Source: Micrasema longulum
Lineage: Eukaryota; Arthropoda; Insecta; Trichoptera; Brachycentridae
Direction of reading: 5' to 3'
Length of the DNA stretch: 64,000 bases
NCBI GenBank assembly: GCA_022494885.1
Contig: JAGVSM010003593.1
Span: forward strand, 1 to 64,000
Shown: positions 54,172-64,000 of the stretch, piece after piece
Position numbering within the stretch: the first letter of the stretch is position 1
Layout of the letters: each line of letters begins with the position of its first letter
Notes under the pieces: model-generated
What the model saw: only the letters and a program-made list of their open reading frames with translations
What the model was told of the DNA's origin: nothing
Databases searched by the model: none
Translations under genes and position numbers: made by a program

Positions 54172-54524
54172 TCTTTCAACAAAACAATTCATGGCTTTTG
54201 CACCACGATAATGCATCTGCTCATACTTCATTGCTGGTTCGTGAATTTTTGGCCAAAAACAATCCTGTAACGATGCCCCAGCCTCCATATTCGTCAGACA
54301 TGGCTCCGCGTGACTTTTCCCTATTCCCAAAAATAAAGAGAACCTCAAAGAGCCGTTGTTTTACAAGCATAGATGACATTAAAAACGCATCGCTGAAAGA
54401 GCTACAGGCTATCCCAAAGATTGAGTTAAAGAAGTGTTTCAAGGATTGGATGAAGCGCTGGCACAAGTGCATAATATCTAATGGGGACTATTTTGAAGGC
54501 GACAACATTAACGTAGACAAATAA
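54172..54524 (+). mobile_element. Mariner transposase, C-terminal third
   Basis: It reads FFQQNNSWLLHHDNASAHTS, then SSDMAPRDFSLFPKIKR and NGDYFEGDNINVDK with stop at 54522. The second Asp (HHDN) and third Asp (PRDF) are separated by 34 residues, the DD34D spacing of mariner. The first catalytic Asp and the DNA-binding half are lost. The frame is otherwise intact, so this is a fairly young truncation. Confidence 0.9.
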
Positions 54525-54544
54525 ATAATTAATTATCATTTTCT

Positions 54545-55265
54545 GAACACACCTCGTACAAGTTAAATATATCAAATGAACGATAGAAGAAAGAGTGTTG
54601 TGCATAATTAGTGCTACAGACTGGCAGATGGAACGAATACTTATTTCTTGTCATGTAAAAGGGGACATTAAGATTAATTTTGGAGAGTCGGTTAAAAGAG
54701 TCTACTTTATTTAAAAAATCCATTTTGTTTAGTAGATTGGCTGTAGGTGCAAAGCGTTTTATTATTTTCATAATCTAGGTATTTAAAAAAATTCCGTTGA
54801 ATATTTTCAATCCTTTCAATGTATGTTATGTATTGTGGGCTCCACACAACGGATGCAAACTCCAAGTTACTGCATACAAAAGTGTTGTATAGAGTCTTCT
54901 TTTTTTAAAGGGTTGTGAAATTCTTAAAATGAATCCCAGAATTTGGTAACCTTTTTAACCATAGAATTTATGTGAGACCCAGACAGCAATCTACTATCAA
55001 GAATTACTCCTAAGTCTCTAATCTCGCTGCATTGTGATATGGAATTATCATTGATTGTATATTTGTGCGTGATGAAATTTTTCCTTTTACTAAATGTCAT
55101 TGAATAATATTTTGAGGTATAAATGTACAATTGATTTTTATTACGAAAATCAATTAGACGATCAAGATCTTCTTGGATATTTACACAGTGCGATATATCT
55201 TTGACATTGGCAAAGATCTTTGCATCATCAGCAAAAGGTAGAAATTCAGAAATTTTCAAGCACCT
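54545..55265 (-). mobile_element. Jockey-like LINE reverse transcriptase fragment
   Basis: The minus strand encodes ISEFLPFADDAKIFANVKDI (FADD box), SEIRDLGVILDSRLLSGSHI, then after frameshifts VWSPQYITYIERIENIQ and TRNKYSFHLPVCSTNYAQHS. Same family as 53350-54150, in opposite orientation. The mariner piece lies between the two. Confidence 0.85.
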
Positions 55266-55281
55266 TAAATTTATATTTATG

Positions 55282-55624
55282 CAGGGTGTTCTTTAAACCC
55301 CGTCACATCCGAAACCACGATGATCAGTATGAGCAAGAAGACATATTGGCACATTAAAATAAATTTTTAGAATGAACATTAGAATTTTTACTTCTGCAAG
55401 GGAGAAGCGAGGAGAGGCGAGGGGGGAGTCTGACACACCGTCAACCACATGGCCACGCCCCCCTCGCTTCTCCCCTGCAGAAGTAAGCAACCATTTTGTT
55501 TTTTTGAATATTTAATTTTTTTAATTTTCTTCATTCTAAATAATTTTTTTTAATATGCCAATATGTCTTCTTGCCCATACTGATCATCGTGGTTTCGGAT
55601 GTGACAGGGTTTAAAGAACACCTG
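55282..55624. mobile_element. MITE with long inverted repeats, 343 bp
   Basis: The left end CAGGGTGTTCTTTAAACCCC and right end GGGTTTAAAGAACACCTG extend into imperfect inverted arms of about 95 bases (ACGATGATCAGTATG, AGAAGACATATTGGCA). A GC-rich central inverted piece (CTTCTGCAAGGGAGAAGCGA) adds a second arm. No coding. Confidence 0.85.
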
Positions 55625-56070
55625 TATATATATATATATTTTTTTACAATATACATAAGAGGTAAAATAGAGTATTAAAAAAATAAAGGATAATTACATA
55701 GCAATGAAACACATACTAAAGTAAAAATAGACAAAAAAATCCCACAAAGGCATGGCCTGTTCGTGGGTATACAAGAAAATGTTAATTAATTTTTGCTCCT
55801 ATAATAAATAGACAGTTATAATATTTTTGTGTAACATAAGAAAAAGAAAATAAAATATTCTGTAAAAGATTATACGGTATTTAAAAAAAATATTAATTAA
55901 AAAAGGAAATAAAAAATATAAAAAAACATAAAAATATTCCTTATTATTAAAGGGCAACAAAATATATCATAGAAAAAAAGAGTTCATATCTTTAGTTTGA
56001 ATCCAGGATAGTGCGTGTTTTTTAAGAAGGAAAATTTTGAATGTTTGGAATAAATGAAATTATCATTAAT
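55625..56070. repeat. Dispersed repeat A, second copy
   Basis: Uninterrupted counterpart of 4258-5640: GGCATGGCCTGTTCGTGGGT, then TTGCTCCTATAATAAATA and GTTTGAATCCAGGATAGTGC. Confidence 0.75.
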
Positions 56071-56242
56071 ATAGAGAGAAAATAAAATGAATGATGACAG
56101 AGAGATCTTTAGGTCTCTAGCATCTGCATGTGGATGGTGGACTTTTGGATCCCCCCAATGTCAATGTTAGTAAATAAAATTTTCTAATAATGAGAAATTA
56201 ATAATGTACTCAATTAAGACTGTTGTTTTTATCCGTTTTTAG

Positions 56243-56368
56243 GTTATGTGGAGTTCGGAGATTTGCGCTGCGAGGCGGAGAGCCATGCCCAAAAGGTGGG
56301 AACCTTCGCAGGGGTGTTCTGCCCAGTGGTCCTGTCTATGTTCAGTGCCCTGGTCTTCATCAGGATGG
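56243..56368 (+). CDS. SLC12A9-like exon 1 of 4 in window (TM1)
   Basis: The acceptor is ATCCGTTTTTAG at 56242 and the donor AGGATGG|gtaagg. The first two bases complete a codon from an upstream exon. It encodes the cytosolic lead-in and TM1, with the family's TF.GV..P..LSMFS..VF.R.G motif. Confidence 0.9.
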
Positions 56369-59300
56369 GTAAGGCTTCCCAATTTATCGTTGCTCCAGTG
56401 TGATATTTTGTTTGTTTTAGCTACACTTTTGATCTATAATGAATAACACTATCTAAATGAGATGGTAAATAGAGCCAAAAAAAACCTTAGGCTTTGTTAT
56501 CAGAACAACAAGAGAGTTTTAGTCTGTTGATGCATTCAAAATATTATACATGGCCCTAGTAAGAAGCCAGTTAGAATACGGGTCCTCAGTTTGGTCTCCT
56601 CATTATGTTACCCATATAAACAGTGTGGAGAAGGTCCAACACAAGTTTTTAAGATTTATGAATTTCAAATTAAACATTGCAATTGAAGAGCTTACCTATA
56701 AATGTTTAAAGAAGCAGCTTACCCACCACATACCGCACACCGCATCTGAGGACATAAGTCTCCTTGGCGGTGCCCACATACACGGAAAATTTGCTAATTG
56801 TCAAACGAGAAAAGCTGCCCGAAGGAGCTCTCTGAAATCTGGTAGCCTTAGCATCTTTGTGCTGAAAGAAAGTAATCCAGAAGTACATAATATGTACTTC
56901 ATTGGATTGAGAAGAGAGGGAAGTGAATTCTTCACTGACTGGGATTAAATTGATTGGACATGATCAATTCGCCGAAATGATTACAAAACTTTTTAAAAGT
57001 CTTGAAATTCTTTTTAGAAGCCACCAGATCTGTATATCCGACAGGACCTATAACAGGGCCACGGATAGTAGCGAGAAGCTCCATTCGGTAATCATAGAGA
57101 AGGGAAAGGGACAAGACCACAGGATGTGTTCAGAAGATTGGTTAGGATATCCGCAGCAGCACGAAGGGGAGTCAACAATATTAAAACAAATATTTTTTTA
57201 TTGAATTTACCATGACCTTATAAAAACTGCGTGGTCCCGTGATCGGGGATAACCCAAGAAGATTCTAAGCGCTGACGGATTGAAGGAAAAAAAAGAAAGG
57301 TAACCCTCCCTGAAGAGGAAGATTCCCATCGCGATTGCTAAGCATTAAGAAGAGCATTTAAAGTCATTTTTCTAATATTTGATTGAGACATTCGTTCAGT
57401 TGGGAGTAGACGGATGCCACCAATAACAGAGGGACGCCTTCTTTTTAGGTGGAAATTTGCAGATCGTCGCTGAACCTCCAGATCTAAAGGAAACAAGCCC
57501 GTTAGAACCGGGAGCGCATCCGTTGAGCATGTCCTATATGCTCTAGAAAGAAGCAGTTAAAATTAATATGTATTAGTGATCGAAGAGAAATTTCAGATTT
57601 AGTGCTGCTTTTCTAGCTATTAAATAATGTTCTTGACAGTCCCGAACTTTTAAATTGTGTGAATTTTTATGTGAGACAGCATGGGACGAAAAAAAATACT
57701 TCTTTTGTTGTTGAATTGCATAGTTCAAACTATGCTAAATACTCGCCTATTCCACGGCTCCACATGTTAGCAAACAAACATGGAAACTTAGATTTATTTC
57801 ATTTATCTTTATACCAATTAAAATCGTTACTTTTTAATCATTTCTTTTCTAAATTATAAAAAATACTAAGTGTTATACTTGTTTTACTGTTTATGCTATG
57901 ATACATCGCCTCTGTTACTTCAATACTTTTTTATATTTAAACCGGTGATTCCCTAAGTGGTCTATATCGACCCCCAGGGGTCTATAACAACCTGCAAGGG
58001 GTCTACGTCAACGAAAAAAAAATTGGGGGTCCATGAAATGAAAATGGGGGTCCACGATAGTGGATCTCAACATACACTGATAGTACTTCTGTACTTCTGG
58101 CTGCAAAAAAACATACCCGTTACTTATCCTGTATTATGGAATATAGCGAGCAAATTTTTAATTTCCTTTCCATCGTCATACCTAGTGGAAAGGGGGTTCA
58201 GCGCTGTTACCAATCTCCTAACGAAAAAAAGGAACAGACTGGACATCATTGGCCGAGGAGATTTAAGATTAAACCTGACAAAATTGACGCCAAATGTTGA
58301 TAATTTATTATTAAAGCATCAGGTTCATACTTCCCACTAAAAACATTTACTTATTGCGTAGTTTACTTTATGTTACGTTTATTTTATATAACAGATACAA
58401 AATTTTATTTTGGGTAGTTTTAATTTAAATTCAATTAATAAATGAGTTGGACCTTCTCCACACTGTTTATATGGGTAACATAATAAATTTCTTAGATATA
58501 TTAATTTGAAGATGGGTTTTTTTTACTAATCAATTCAATTATAACAAAATTTTAGACTCTCTTAAATTAACTAAATTGCAAGAACGAAGAACATCGACCG
58601 ATCTTATGACTTTATATAAAATAATAAAACCAATGTTTGAGACCCCTGATCTACTGAAATTGATTTCATTCTATGTACCACCTAGATTAAGCAGGACATC
58701 TACAATCAAAATTGTCGAACGGTAGCTCAATATAACTCACCTATTGTTAGATTACAGAATACCGGGAATGAATATGCATCATATTTTGATATATTTAGTT
58801 TATCTCTGCCTAACTTTAAAAATAAAGTGACCAACATATTTTTATCAAAAAGAGCAAATCATCTTCAGAAGATTGGGTTGGAATAGTTATAATTTGATTG
58901 ATTAATGTTTTTTGTTATTGTATAATTTCTTTAAAATATGTATGTATTTCAAGTAATTAATAATGTGTACAGTACGAGTATATTAATATTTCACACTCGA
59001 TTTTTTTTTTTTTTTTTTTTTATTTCTAAGCACTCTTTATACCACATATATGTAAATGGCAGAAATGCCGTATATAAATAAATAAATAAATAATGAGGAG
59101 ACCAAACTGAGGACCCATGGTGATAGGTGTATTGGTTTTAGTATTATATGCCAAATAAATCCATTTATTTCCAGGATTTATTATCGGAAACGCCGGACTA
59201 CTCGTGACCCTGATGCAGTTTGGAATCTCCTATCTTATACTCATATTCACAGTCTGTTCTGTGTGTGCCATTTCGACCAATGGCGCTATCGAAGGTGGCG

Positions 59301-61647
59301 GAGTATACTGTATCCTTTTGCTGAGCAATTCAACAAAAAACGAAATTGCATTAGACCCATTCTTATACAGAATTCCACACCCTTGGTCCTCAGTAGAGAT
59401 GCGCCGAATATTCGTATTCGGTATGTTAAGCGTGGTTTTTTATTCCAAATGAATGATAATTTTTCTTAATGCATTTTTCCCAGTCATGATAAGCAGGTCT
59501 TTGGGTCCTGAATTCGGCGGAGCCATCGGCACACTATTCTTCTTCGCCAACATAGTGTCTTCGGCTCTCTGCTTCTCCGCCTGTACTGAGGGCATCATAG
59601 AGAACTTCGGGCCATCAGGTAATGCCGACGTGTTTTCATTTTATAATCCAGATAAGCCTCGAGAGGGCAGACTACACTTACGAAGATATGGAGTCGATGT
59701 TGAAAATCGCAAGTCTACAAAATGAGATGGAGATTTTTATGTCCCTATGAAAAACTGTCAGCAACAAAAGTATTCTAGTATGCATCTATTAAGGTTAAAC
59801 AATGTTTTGAGTATGTCCAAATGCTTGCAGACTGCCTGGATTTCCTCCCTAGGGAGTTATTAATATCAGGTCATAAGCCCTGTACATGCCTAGACTACCA
59901 TATTCCCTTATCAAAAATTATTTCCCTCTCTGTTGCAACAAATTTAGATATGAATAACTCCCTGGGGAGGAAATCCAGCCAGTCTGCAAGTGTCCGGACA
60001 TACTCAAAACATTGTTGAATTAACTACCCGGTAAAAGAAGAAGTATGAAAATTTGAAAATTGTTTTCAGGATAAACCCACATGATAAAGGTTTCAGCTCG
60101 TTCTTTCGATGTTTAATCAATGTGGCTAAAAATTAATAAATTAAAATTAAATGTTAACAAAACTAAATATATGAATATAGGAAACAAAAGAATAGAAATT
60201 ACACCATCAATTGTAATAGAAAATGAAAAACTTAATGAAGTCACTGAAATTAAATATTTAGGTGTAATGTTGGATTCAAAACTTACATTTCACCAAAACG
60301 CTAAGATGGTAATAAATAAGATTGCAAAAAAAAATATCAATTTTGGGAAGGATCAGAAGATTTATTGATAAGGACTCCTGCAAAACTATTTACAAAGCAA
60401 TTATTGAACCACACGTTAACTACTGTAGTAGCATTTTATTTTATCAAACAAAGAAAACATAAATAAACTAACTGTATTACAAAATAAAGCCTTTAGAATC
60501 ATTTTGAAAAAAAACAGATATACGAGGGTAAAGTCGATGGTAAATGAAATGAAATTATTAACATATAAACAAAGAATATTTTACAATACAATGATATTTG
60601 TTCATAAAATTATAAACTCTAATAAAAAAACAGAATTTTGGAAAAAAATTGATCGGAACCAGCATGAACACGATCACAATACTAGAGAAAAGAACAAAAT
60701 TAGACTTCCATTTAGGAAAAAGGCAAAGTCACAAAATTCAATTTTATTTAAAGCAATTAAAAAGTATTACGAAATGGAAAAAATATTTATGAAGAAAAAA
60801 ACATATCAAAATTTAAAATAATGGTCAAGACATATGTGATAAACATATTATAAATTAAATATATTTGCAATTTTATTATTAGAACACACATAACAATATG
60901 TATGATATGTGTGCCCTACTTTAAGATTTAAATTTTAAAAAATAAAAAAAACATAGGCAGAATGGTGAATGTTACACAGTGTGTAAAGTGGCCACTTAAA
61001 CTAGCCAACGACAGGTCGTAAGCCCTGTAAATGCCTAGATTTCCATGTTACCTTCTCAAAAATGTTTTCCCTCTCTGTTGCAATAAAAATGTTTTAAAAA
61101 AAAATTGTCTCTTAAGCAAAAAGACTAAAAGTCCTAATTAATTCTATGGTTTTCTGTGTAAAGCCCTGATTCTGACGTAGCCTTCTATTTATCTATACTT
61201 CTATTTACTGGAGACAAATTTAAAATCAATATGAAAAAGCACATGATGACTGAACTAACTAGACTAGACGAGACATAAAATGACTAGACAATATTAAATT
61301 TCTAATGAAACCCTAACGGGTTTTTTAAAATTGTAAATAAATAAAAAATCCCAGTAAATTTAATTTTTCAATATACGCTTTTTTACTTGCAATATTTTAA
61401 GTACTCTGTAATGGTAAGAATCTGAAGCCTGAACGTCTAATTTCTGTTTCCAGGGTACCTGGTGGACGGCCTTCCCGACGGGCAGTGGTGGCGCGCCCTG
61501 TACGGCTCGGGCCTGGCGCTGGTGGCCCTGTGCATCAACCTGCTGGGGGCCCGGCACTTCGCGAGGGCCAGCCTGGCCATCTGGGGCGCAGTCACCCTGG
61601 CCCTGGCCAGCGTTCTGGTGTCCTTCCTCGTGCCGGGGGAGAAACAG
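56243..61647 (+). CDS. SLC12A9-like cation-chloride cotransporter family member, four exons, 5' and 3' incomplete
   Basis: Exons 56243-56368, 59175-59309, 59484-59618 and 61454-61647 have AG/GT borders and all internal junctions are in phase 1. The protein is a multi-pass membrane carrier of the SLC12 family. In vertebrates SLC12A9 is also called CIP1, and its transported substrate is less certain than for NKCC/KCC members. Visible: an N-terminal linker ([19 protein letters not shown]), TM1 ([15 protein letters not shown]), TM2 ([20 protein letters not shown]), the conserved [16 protein letters not shown] and [19 protein letters not shown] segments, then [20 protein letters not shown] and TM segments up to [10 protein letters not shown]. 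The last exon leaves phase 0 and the gene continues beyond the window. No further exon is seen between 61648 and 64000. SLC12A8 is less likely because of the STNGA..GGG..FMISR..GPE pattern. Confidence 0.9.
56530..56960 (+). mobile_element. LINE fragment in the SLC12 intron
   Basis: The frame 56550-56948 starts [20 protein letters not shown] and [19 protein letters not shown], the LEY.S.VW.P..V thumb motif of jockey/CR1 proteins. The second half of the frame (after about 56700) is not LINE-like that I can see and may be an unrelated repeat. Confidence 0.75.
56961..57589. other. SLC12 intron, unrecognised
   Basis: Moderate GC content with GACAGGACCTATAACAGGGC and GAAGGGAAAGGGACAAGACC. Probably an old repeat. 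No open frame is supported. Confidence 0.35.
57590..57870 (+). mobile_element. LINE ORF2 C-terminus
   Basis: [22 protein letters not shown] residues, then [20 protein letters not shown] and [15 protein letters not shown] with stop at 57857. Similar to 52106-52447 and 58520-58885. Confidence 0.75.
58085..58340 (+). mobile_element. hAT-type transposase C-terminal fragment
   Basis: [20 protein letters not shown], then [20 protein letters not shown] and [19 protein letters not shown]: the hAT dimerisation region (FP.S...ER.FS....) as in ZBED/SCAND3-like transposases. The upstream catalytic part is absent. Confidence 0.88.
58440..59094 (+). mobile_element. LINE C-terminus, short inverted leader and TAAA-repeat 3' end
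   Basis: 58440-58495 is a reversed piece of the family at 56530 (complement of [10 protein letters not shown] coding). From 58545 the plus frame reads [20 protein letters not shown] and [20 protein letters not shown], then [17 protein letters not shown] with one frameshift. The 3' end is TATATAAATAAATAAATAAA at 59074-59094. Confidence 0.78.
59175..59309 (+). CDS. SLC12A9-like exon 2 (TM2-TM3 region)
   Basis: The acceptor is TTTATTTCCAG at 59174 and the donor TATACT|gtatcc. It encodes [20 protein letters not shown], then [20 protein letters not shown] and GGVY. STNGA.EGGG.Y is the family signature. Confidence 0.92.
59484..59618 (+). CDS. SLC12A9-like exon 3
   Basis: The acceptor is TTTTTCCCAG at 59483 and the donor CCATCAG|gtaatg. 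T+TC gives Phe, making [20 protein letters not shown], then [20 protein letters not shown] and ENFGPS. Intron 2 is only about 174 bases. Confidence 0.93.
59800..60105 (+). repeat. Rep385 copy with 5' inversion
   Basis: 59800-59862 is the inverse of 59947-60010. The plus part starts at 59865 (AGGTCATAAGCCCTG) and runs through AACTCCCTGGGGAGGAAATC to GATAAAGGTTTCAGCTC. It ends against a LINE fragment. Confidence 0.8.
60118..60952 (+). mobile_element. Jockey/CR1-like LINE fragment (pair of 3225-3811)
   Basis: [20 protein letters not shown], then [20 protein letters not shown]. After frameshifts it reads [20 protein letters not shown] and [24 protein letters not shown] residues, ending before 60830. 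The 3' UTR matches 3225-3375 inverted. Confidence 0.85.
60953..61087 (+). repeat. Rep385 partial copy abutting a LINE 3' end
   Basis: CATAGGCAGAATGGTGAATG, then TTACACAGTGTGTAAAGTGG to CCCTCTCTGTTGCAATAAAA. It starts immediately after the A-rich 3' end of the LINE at 60118. Confidence 0.8.
61454..61647 (+). CDS. SLC12A9-like exon 4 in window
   Basis: The acceptor is TGTTTCCAG at 61453 and the donor GAAACAG|gtgggc. It encodes [20 protein letters not shown], then [20 protein letters not shown] and [20 protein letters not shown] with PGEKQ. Strikingly GC-rich compared with the other three exons. Phase 0 at the 3' end. Confidence 0.93.
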
Positions 61648-61664
61648 GTGGGCTAGAGTGCCTG

Positions 61665-61990
61665 GCGAAGGCTGCACATACACATTCTATGTGAGTGTGA
61701 TGTTTTACATCATAAAAAGAGCCGCATCCTCGGGGGACCGCTGGTTAAACCTGAGGATGGTAAAGAGCTCGCCCCCTACCTAATAGCCTGATACTTTACA
61801 GATTTGGGCTTGGAGGGGGAGATTTAGCAAAATGTGAACTCTCGCCTTCCACACAGTAGCCAGGCTCTTTATAGACCTGGGCTAGGAGGGCGAGAACTAT
61901 TCACGGGGACCCGTCACAATAGATCTTCACAGGTAGCAGTGACATCAGGAGCTTAGATCATAGCACTGACCCCAACCTCTAAAAATAAGA
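61665..61990 (+). mobile_element. 3' part of the RNase H-type LINE (family of 41515)
   Basis: From TACACATTCTATGTGAGTGT through CCTCGGGGGACCGCTGGTTA to the 3' UTR (GGCTTGGAGGGGGAGATTTA; AATAGATCTTCACAGGTAGC). It begins within about 20 bases of the upstream splice donor. Confidence 0.82.
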
Positions 61991-61993
61991 AGA

Positions 61994-62036
61994 AGAATGT
62001 TACACAATGTTTAAAGTGGCCACTTAAACCAGCTAT
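61994..62036 (+). repeat. Rep385 scrap
   Basis: GAATGTTACACAATGTTTAA then AGTGGCCACTTAAACCAGC. Too short for boundaries. Confidence 0.6.
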
Positions 62037-62281
62037 TTTTTATTTATTTATTTATTCATATTTTTTCTCTTACAAACTATAATTAATAATAAAAATAATG
62101 TGACCTCACTGGGGTGACCCATGCCGAGGACACTTAACAATATATATTTTTTTGAATATTTTTACATTTGCGAGTAAACAAAGAATACTAACTTAATAAA
62201 CAGATAATTAACAAAATGTTCAGACAGTTTTAAACACTACGTATATATGTTTATAATTTATTTATGTACATCTATATTATT
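62037..62281. other. AT-rich intronic DNA; probable LINE 3' UTR
   Basis: Starts with a TTTATTTATTTATTTATTC run and contains CACTGGGGTGACCCATGCCG, like the 3' tails of other LINEs here. No coding. Confidence 0.4.
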
Positions 62282-63032
62282 AACAAATTACAACAGAGAT
62301 TGAGAATCCCTTAAAGAAGGAAATATGGAAGTCTAGACATTTACAGGGCTTATGACCTGTCAATGGCTGGTTTAAGTGTTAAAAATAAGTTTAAGGTTTA
62401 AAATCAACAAATTTAAGAATTTAAGAAATATGGATGTTCAAACATAGGCAAAATGGTGAATGTTACACAGTGTGTAAAGTGGCCACTTCAACCAGCCCAT
62501 GACAGGTCATAAGTCTTGTAAATGCCTAGACTCCCATATTCCCTTCTCAAAAGTGTTTTCCCTCTCTGTTGCAACAAATTCAAATATGAGCAACTCCCTA
62601 GGGAGAAAATCCAGCCAGTCTGCAAGCATTTGGACATACTCAAAACATTGTTGAATTAACTACCTGGTAAAAGAAGAAGTATAAAAATTGGTTTTCAGGC
62701 ATTGCCTAGTAGGTGAATTGGTTCAGCCGGATGAATCTCACCCACGTGATAAAGGTTTCAGCTCTTTTACTTCTCAAGAGTCAACAGATGGAAGAGTTGA
62801 GGAAATGTGGATGTTCAAACATGGGCAGAATAGTGAATGTTACACAGTGTGTAAAGTAGCCACTTAAACCAGCCATTGACAGGTCATAAGCCCTGTAAAT
62901 TCCTAGACTTCCATATTCCCTTATTTAAGGTTTTCCCATCCCTGTTGTAATTTGTTAATCTTAACGACTCCCGAGGGGGTGAAATCCAGTCTTTGTCTAC
63001 AAACATTTGGACAAACCCAAATATTGTAATCC
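62282..63032 (+). repeat. Rep385, about two units, first part inverted
   Basis: 62282-62380 is inverted. Plus-orientation sequence follows for about 650 bases with corresponding points (ATGGATGTTCAAACAT) near 62428 and 62808, a period of about 380. A possible 8-base duplication ATATTATT lies at 62274-62281 and 63033-63040. Confidence 0.82.
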
Positions 63033-63499
63033 ATATTATTTATATTACAAAACGCACAATGAAAGAACAAAACCTAACATAAGCTATACACTTGTGGGGC
63101 AGTTGATTCAATATTGGTTTGGACGAATGAGACAAACCATTTACTTCTACCTAGATCCACTATCCATTTTTTTATAGCCTTTTTGAAAATTTTCTTTTTA
63201 CTAATTGTTTTAATAGATAGCGGAAGTACGTTATATATTTTTTATTTATAAATCATATAACACAAAGTATTTTACAAGTATAATACGTTGAATTACATTC
63301 CCAGGAGTTACAACAACTCAATTCGGGACATAAATAATATTAACATTTAGAAAATAACACATATTGAGAACAACAAAGAAACAAAGCAAGTTTAGCACCT
63401 TTATAACTAAATATAGCACAACAATATATACACCAAAAACCTTTTCTTACGCAAGCAGAATAAATATAGTAAAACAACGCTTTAAAGAATAAAAAAAGT
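63033..63499. other. SLC12 intron, nothing recognised
   Basis: AT-rich; a 73-codon minus-strand frame at 63340-63561 has no recognisable motif. Confidence 0.35.
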
Positions 63500-63815
63500 A
63501 GTGAATCTACTAAGGGAGATAAGGTCATTAACATCACATGCCATGCAGATGATGCTGCCATAGTGATGATGAGAACATATCCATCTCAGTTAGTAAACAT
63601 CTGGATGCCTAAGAAATGTCGTATAGTACAATGAACACATGATTATTGGAAACATAATTCGGATATACAAAACGTGTGTCAGACCAAATCATGGTGTATA
63701 CAACAGAGGCGAGGATAGATAGAGAGAAAATAAAAAATACGAAAAACCAAGTAGAAAAACTAAATAGAAAAACCAAATAACTGCTCAGAACGTCAAAGAT
63801 GAAAGTCCTTTATTT
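63500..63815 (+). mobile_element. RTE-like LINE fragment with internal deletion
   Basis: KVINITCHADDAAIVMM (ADD box), then after a deletion IIGNIIRIYKTCVRPNHGVY. Related to the RTE-like families but not identical to either. Confidence 0.65.
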
Positions 63816-64000
63816 TATTTTATTAACATAAACGGCAAATCTGCCTTTTACAAACATTTATAATGCTACATATTTGGCTTAATTAAAAAAAAATATGTTT
63901 TTAAAAAACATAAATTTCCTTACACTCGATTTATAAAAAAAAATACCTAAAAATTATACAAGATTTGTATTAAAAAAATTAACCCAAAAATTATACAGTA
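63816..64000 (-). mobile_element. LINE 3' UTR-like AT-rich sequence, runs off the window
   Basis: TTATTTTATTTTATTAACAT, then AACGGCAAATCTGCCTTTTA, resembles the reversed 3' tails of the LINEs at 39757 and 51960. The coding part would lie beyond the edge. Confidence 0.4.

Noticed and set aside
61360..61694. Open frames on both strands overlapping the SLC12A9 exon
   Set aside because: Shadows caused by high GC. The SLC12 frame continues in phase from the upstream exons.

Overview
The window looks like insect nuclear DNA: AT-rich, intron-containing, and packed with decayed transposons. Three conserved animal genes are recognisable through short, GC-richer exons with canonical splice sites and matching phases. 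The rest is mostly repeats: RTE-type and jockey/CR1-type LINE fragments, a tRNA-derived SINE, Penelope, mariner and hAT remnants, and several TIR or foldback elements. Short (AACCT)n/(TTAGG)n islands also fit an insect. The order cannot be decided from the sequence alone.

Layout. (1) About 0.57-12.9 kb, plus strand: the last four coding exons of a Calcium-dependent secretion activator (CAPS/Cadps) gene, covering the end of the MUN region and the C-terminal tail. They are separated by introns of 3.3, 6.9 and 1.7 kb filled with repeats, and a 3' UTR of up to about 1 kb follows. (2) About 13.9-34.6 kb: no host gene recognised, only nested transposons. (3) 34.7-45.5 kb, minus strand: five exons, all in phase 0, of a C2H2 zinc-finger gene with a 5-finger exon and a 9-finger exon. 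The first five fingers of the two blocks are paralogous. (4) 45.5-51.5 kb: repeats, including a Penelope-like GIY-YIG remnant. (5) 56.2-61.6 kb, plus strand (possibly from 51.5 kb): four consecutive exons of an SLC12A9-like cation-chloride cotransporter family member. This gene runs off the right edge.

The three genes do different jobs (dense-core vesicle priming, presumed transcriptional regulation, membrane transport) and nothing suggests they act together. What links them is heavy intronic transposon load.

The most unusual signal is a dispersed ~385-bp repeat, called Rep385 here. Its copies are circularly permuted, sometimes longer than one unit, flanked by 8-15 bp target-site duplications, and often carry an inverted 5' segment. 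That pattern suggests LINE-type retroposition of a tandem or circular RNA. I found no convincing self-cleaving ribozyme core, so a retrozyme-like mechanism is only a hypothesis. Other notable structures are a run of three abutting perfect palindromes near 30.9 kb, an 85-bp-arm inverted repeat resembling a Penelope terminus at 34.3 kb, and several LINE insertions whose target duplications can be read directly.
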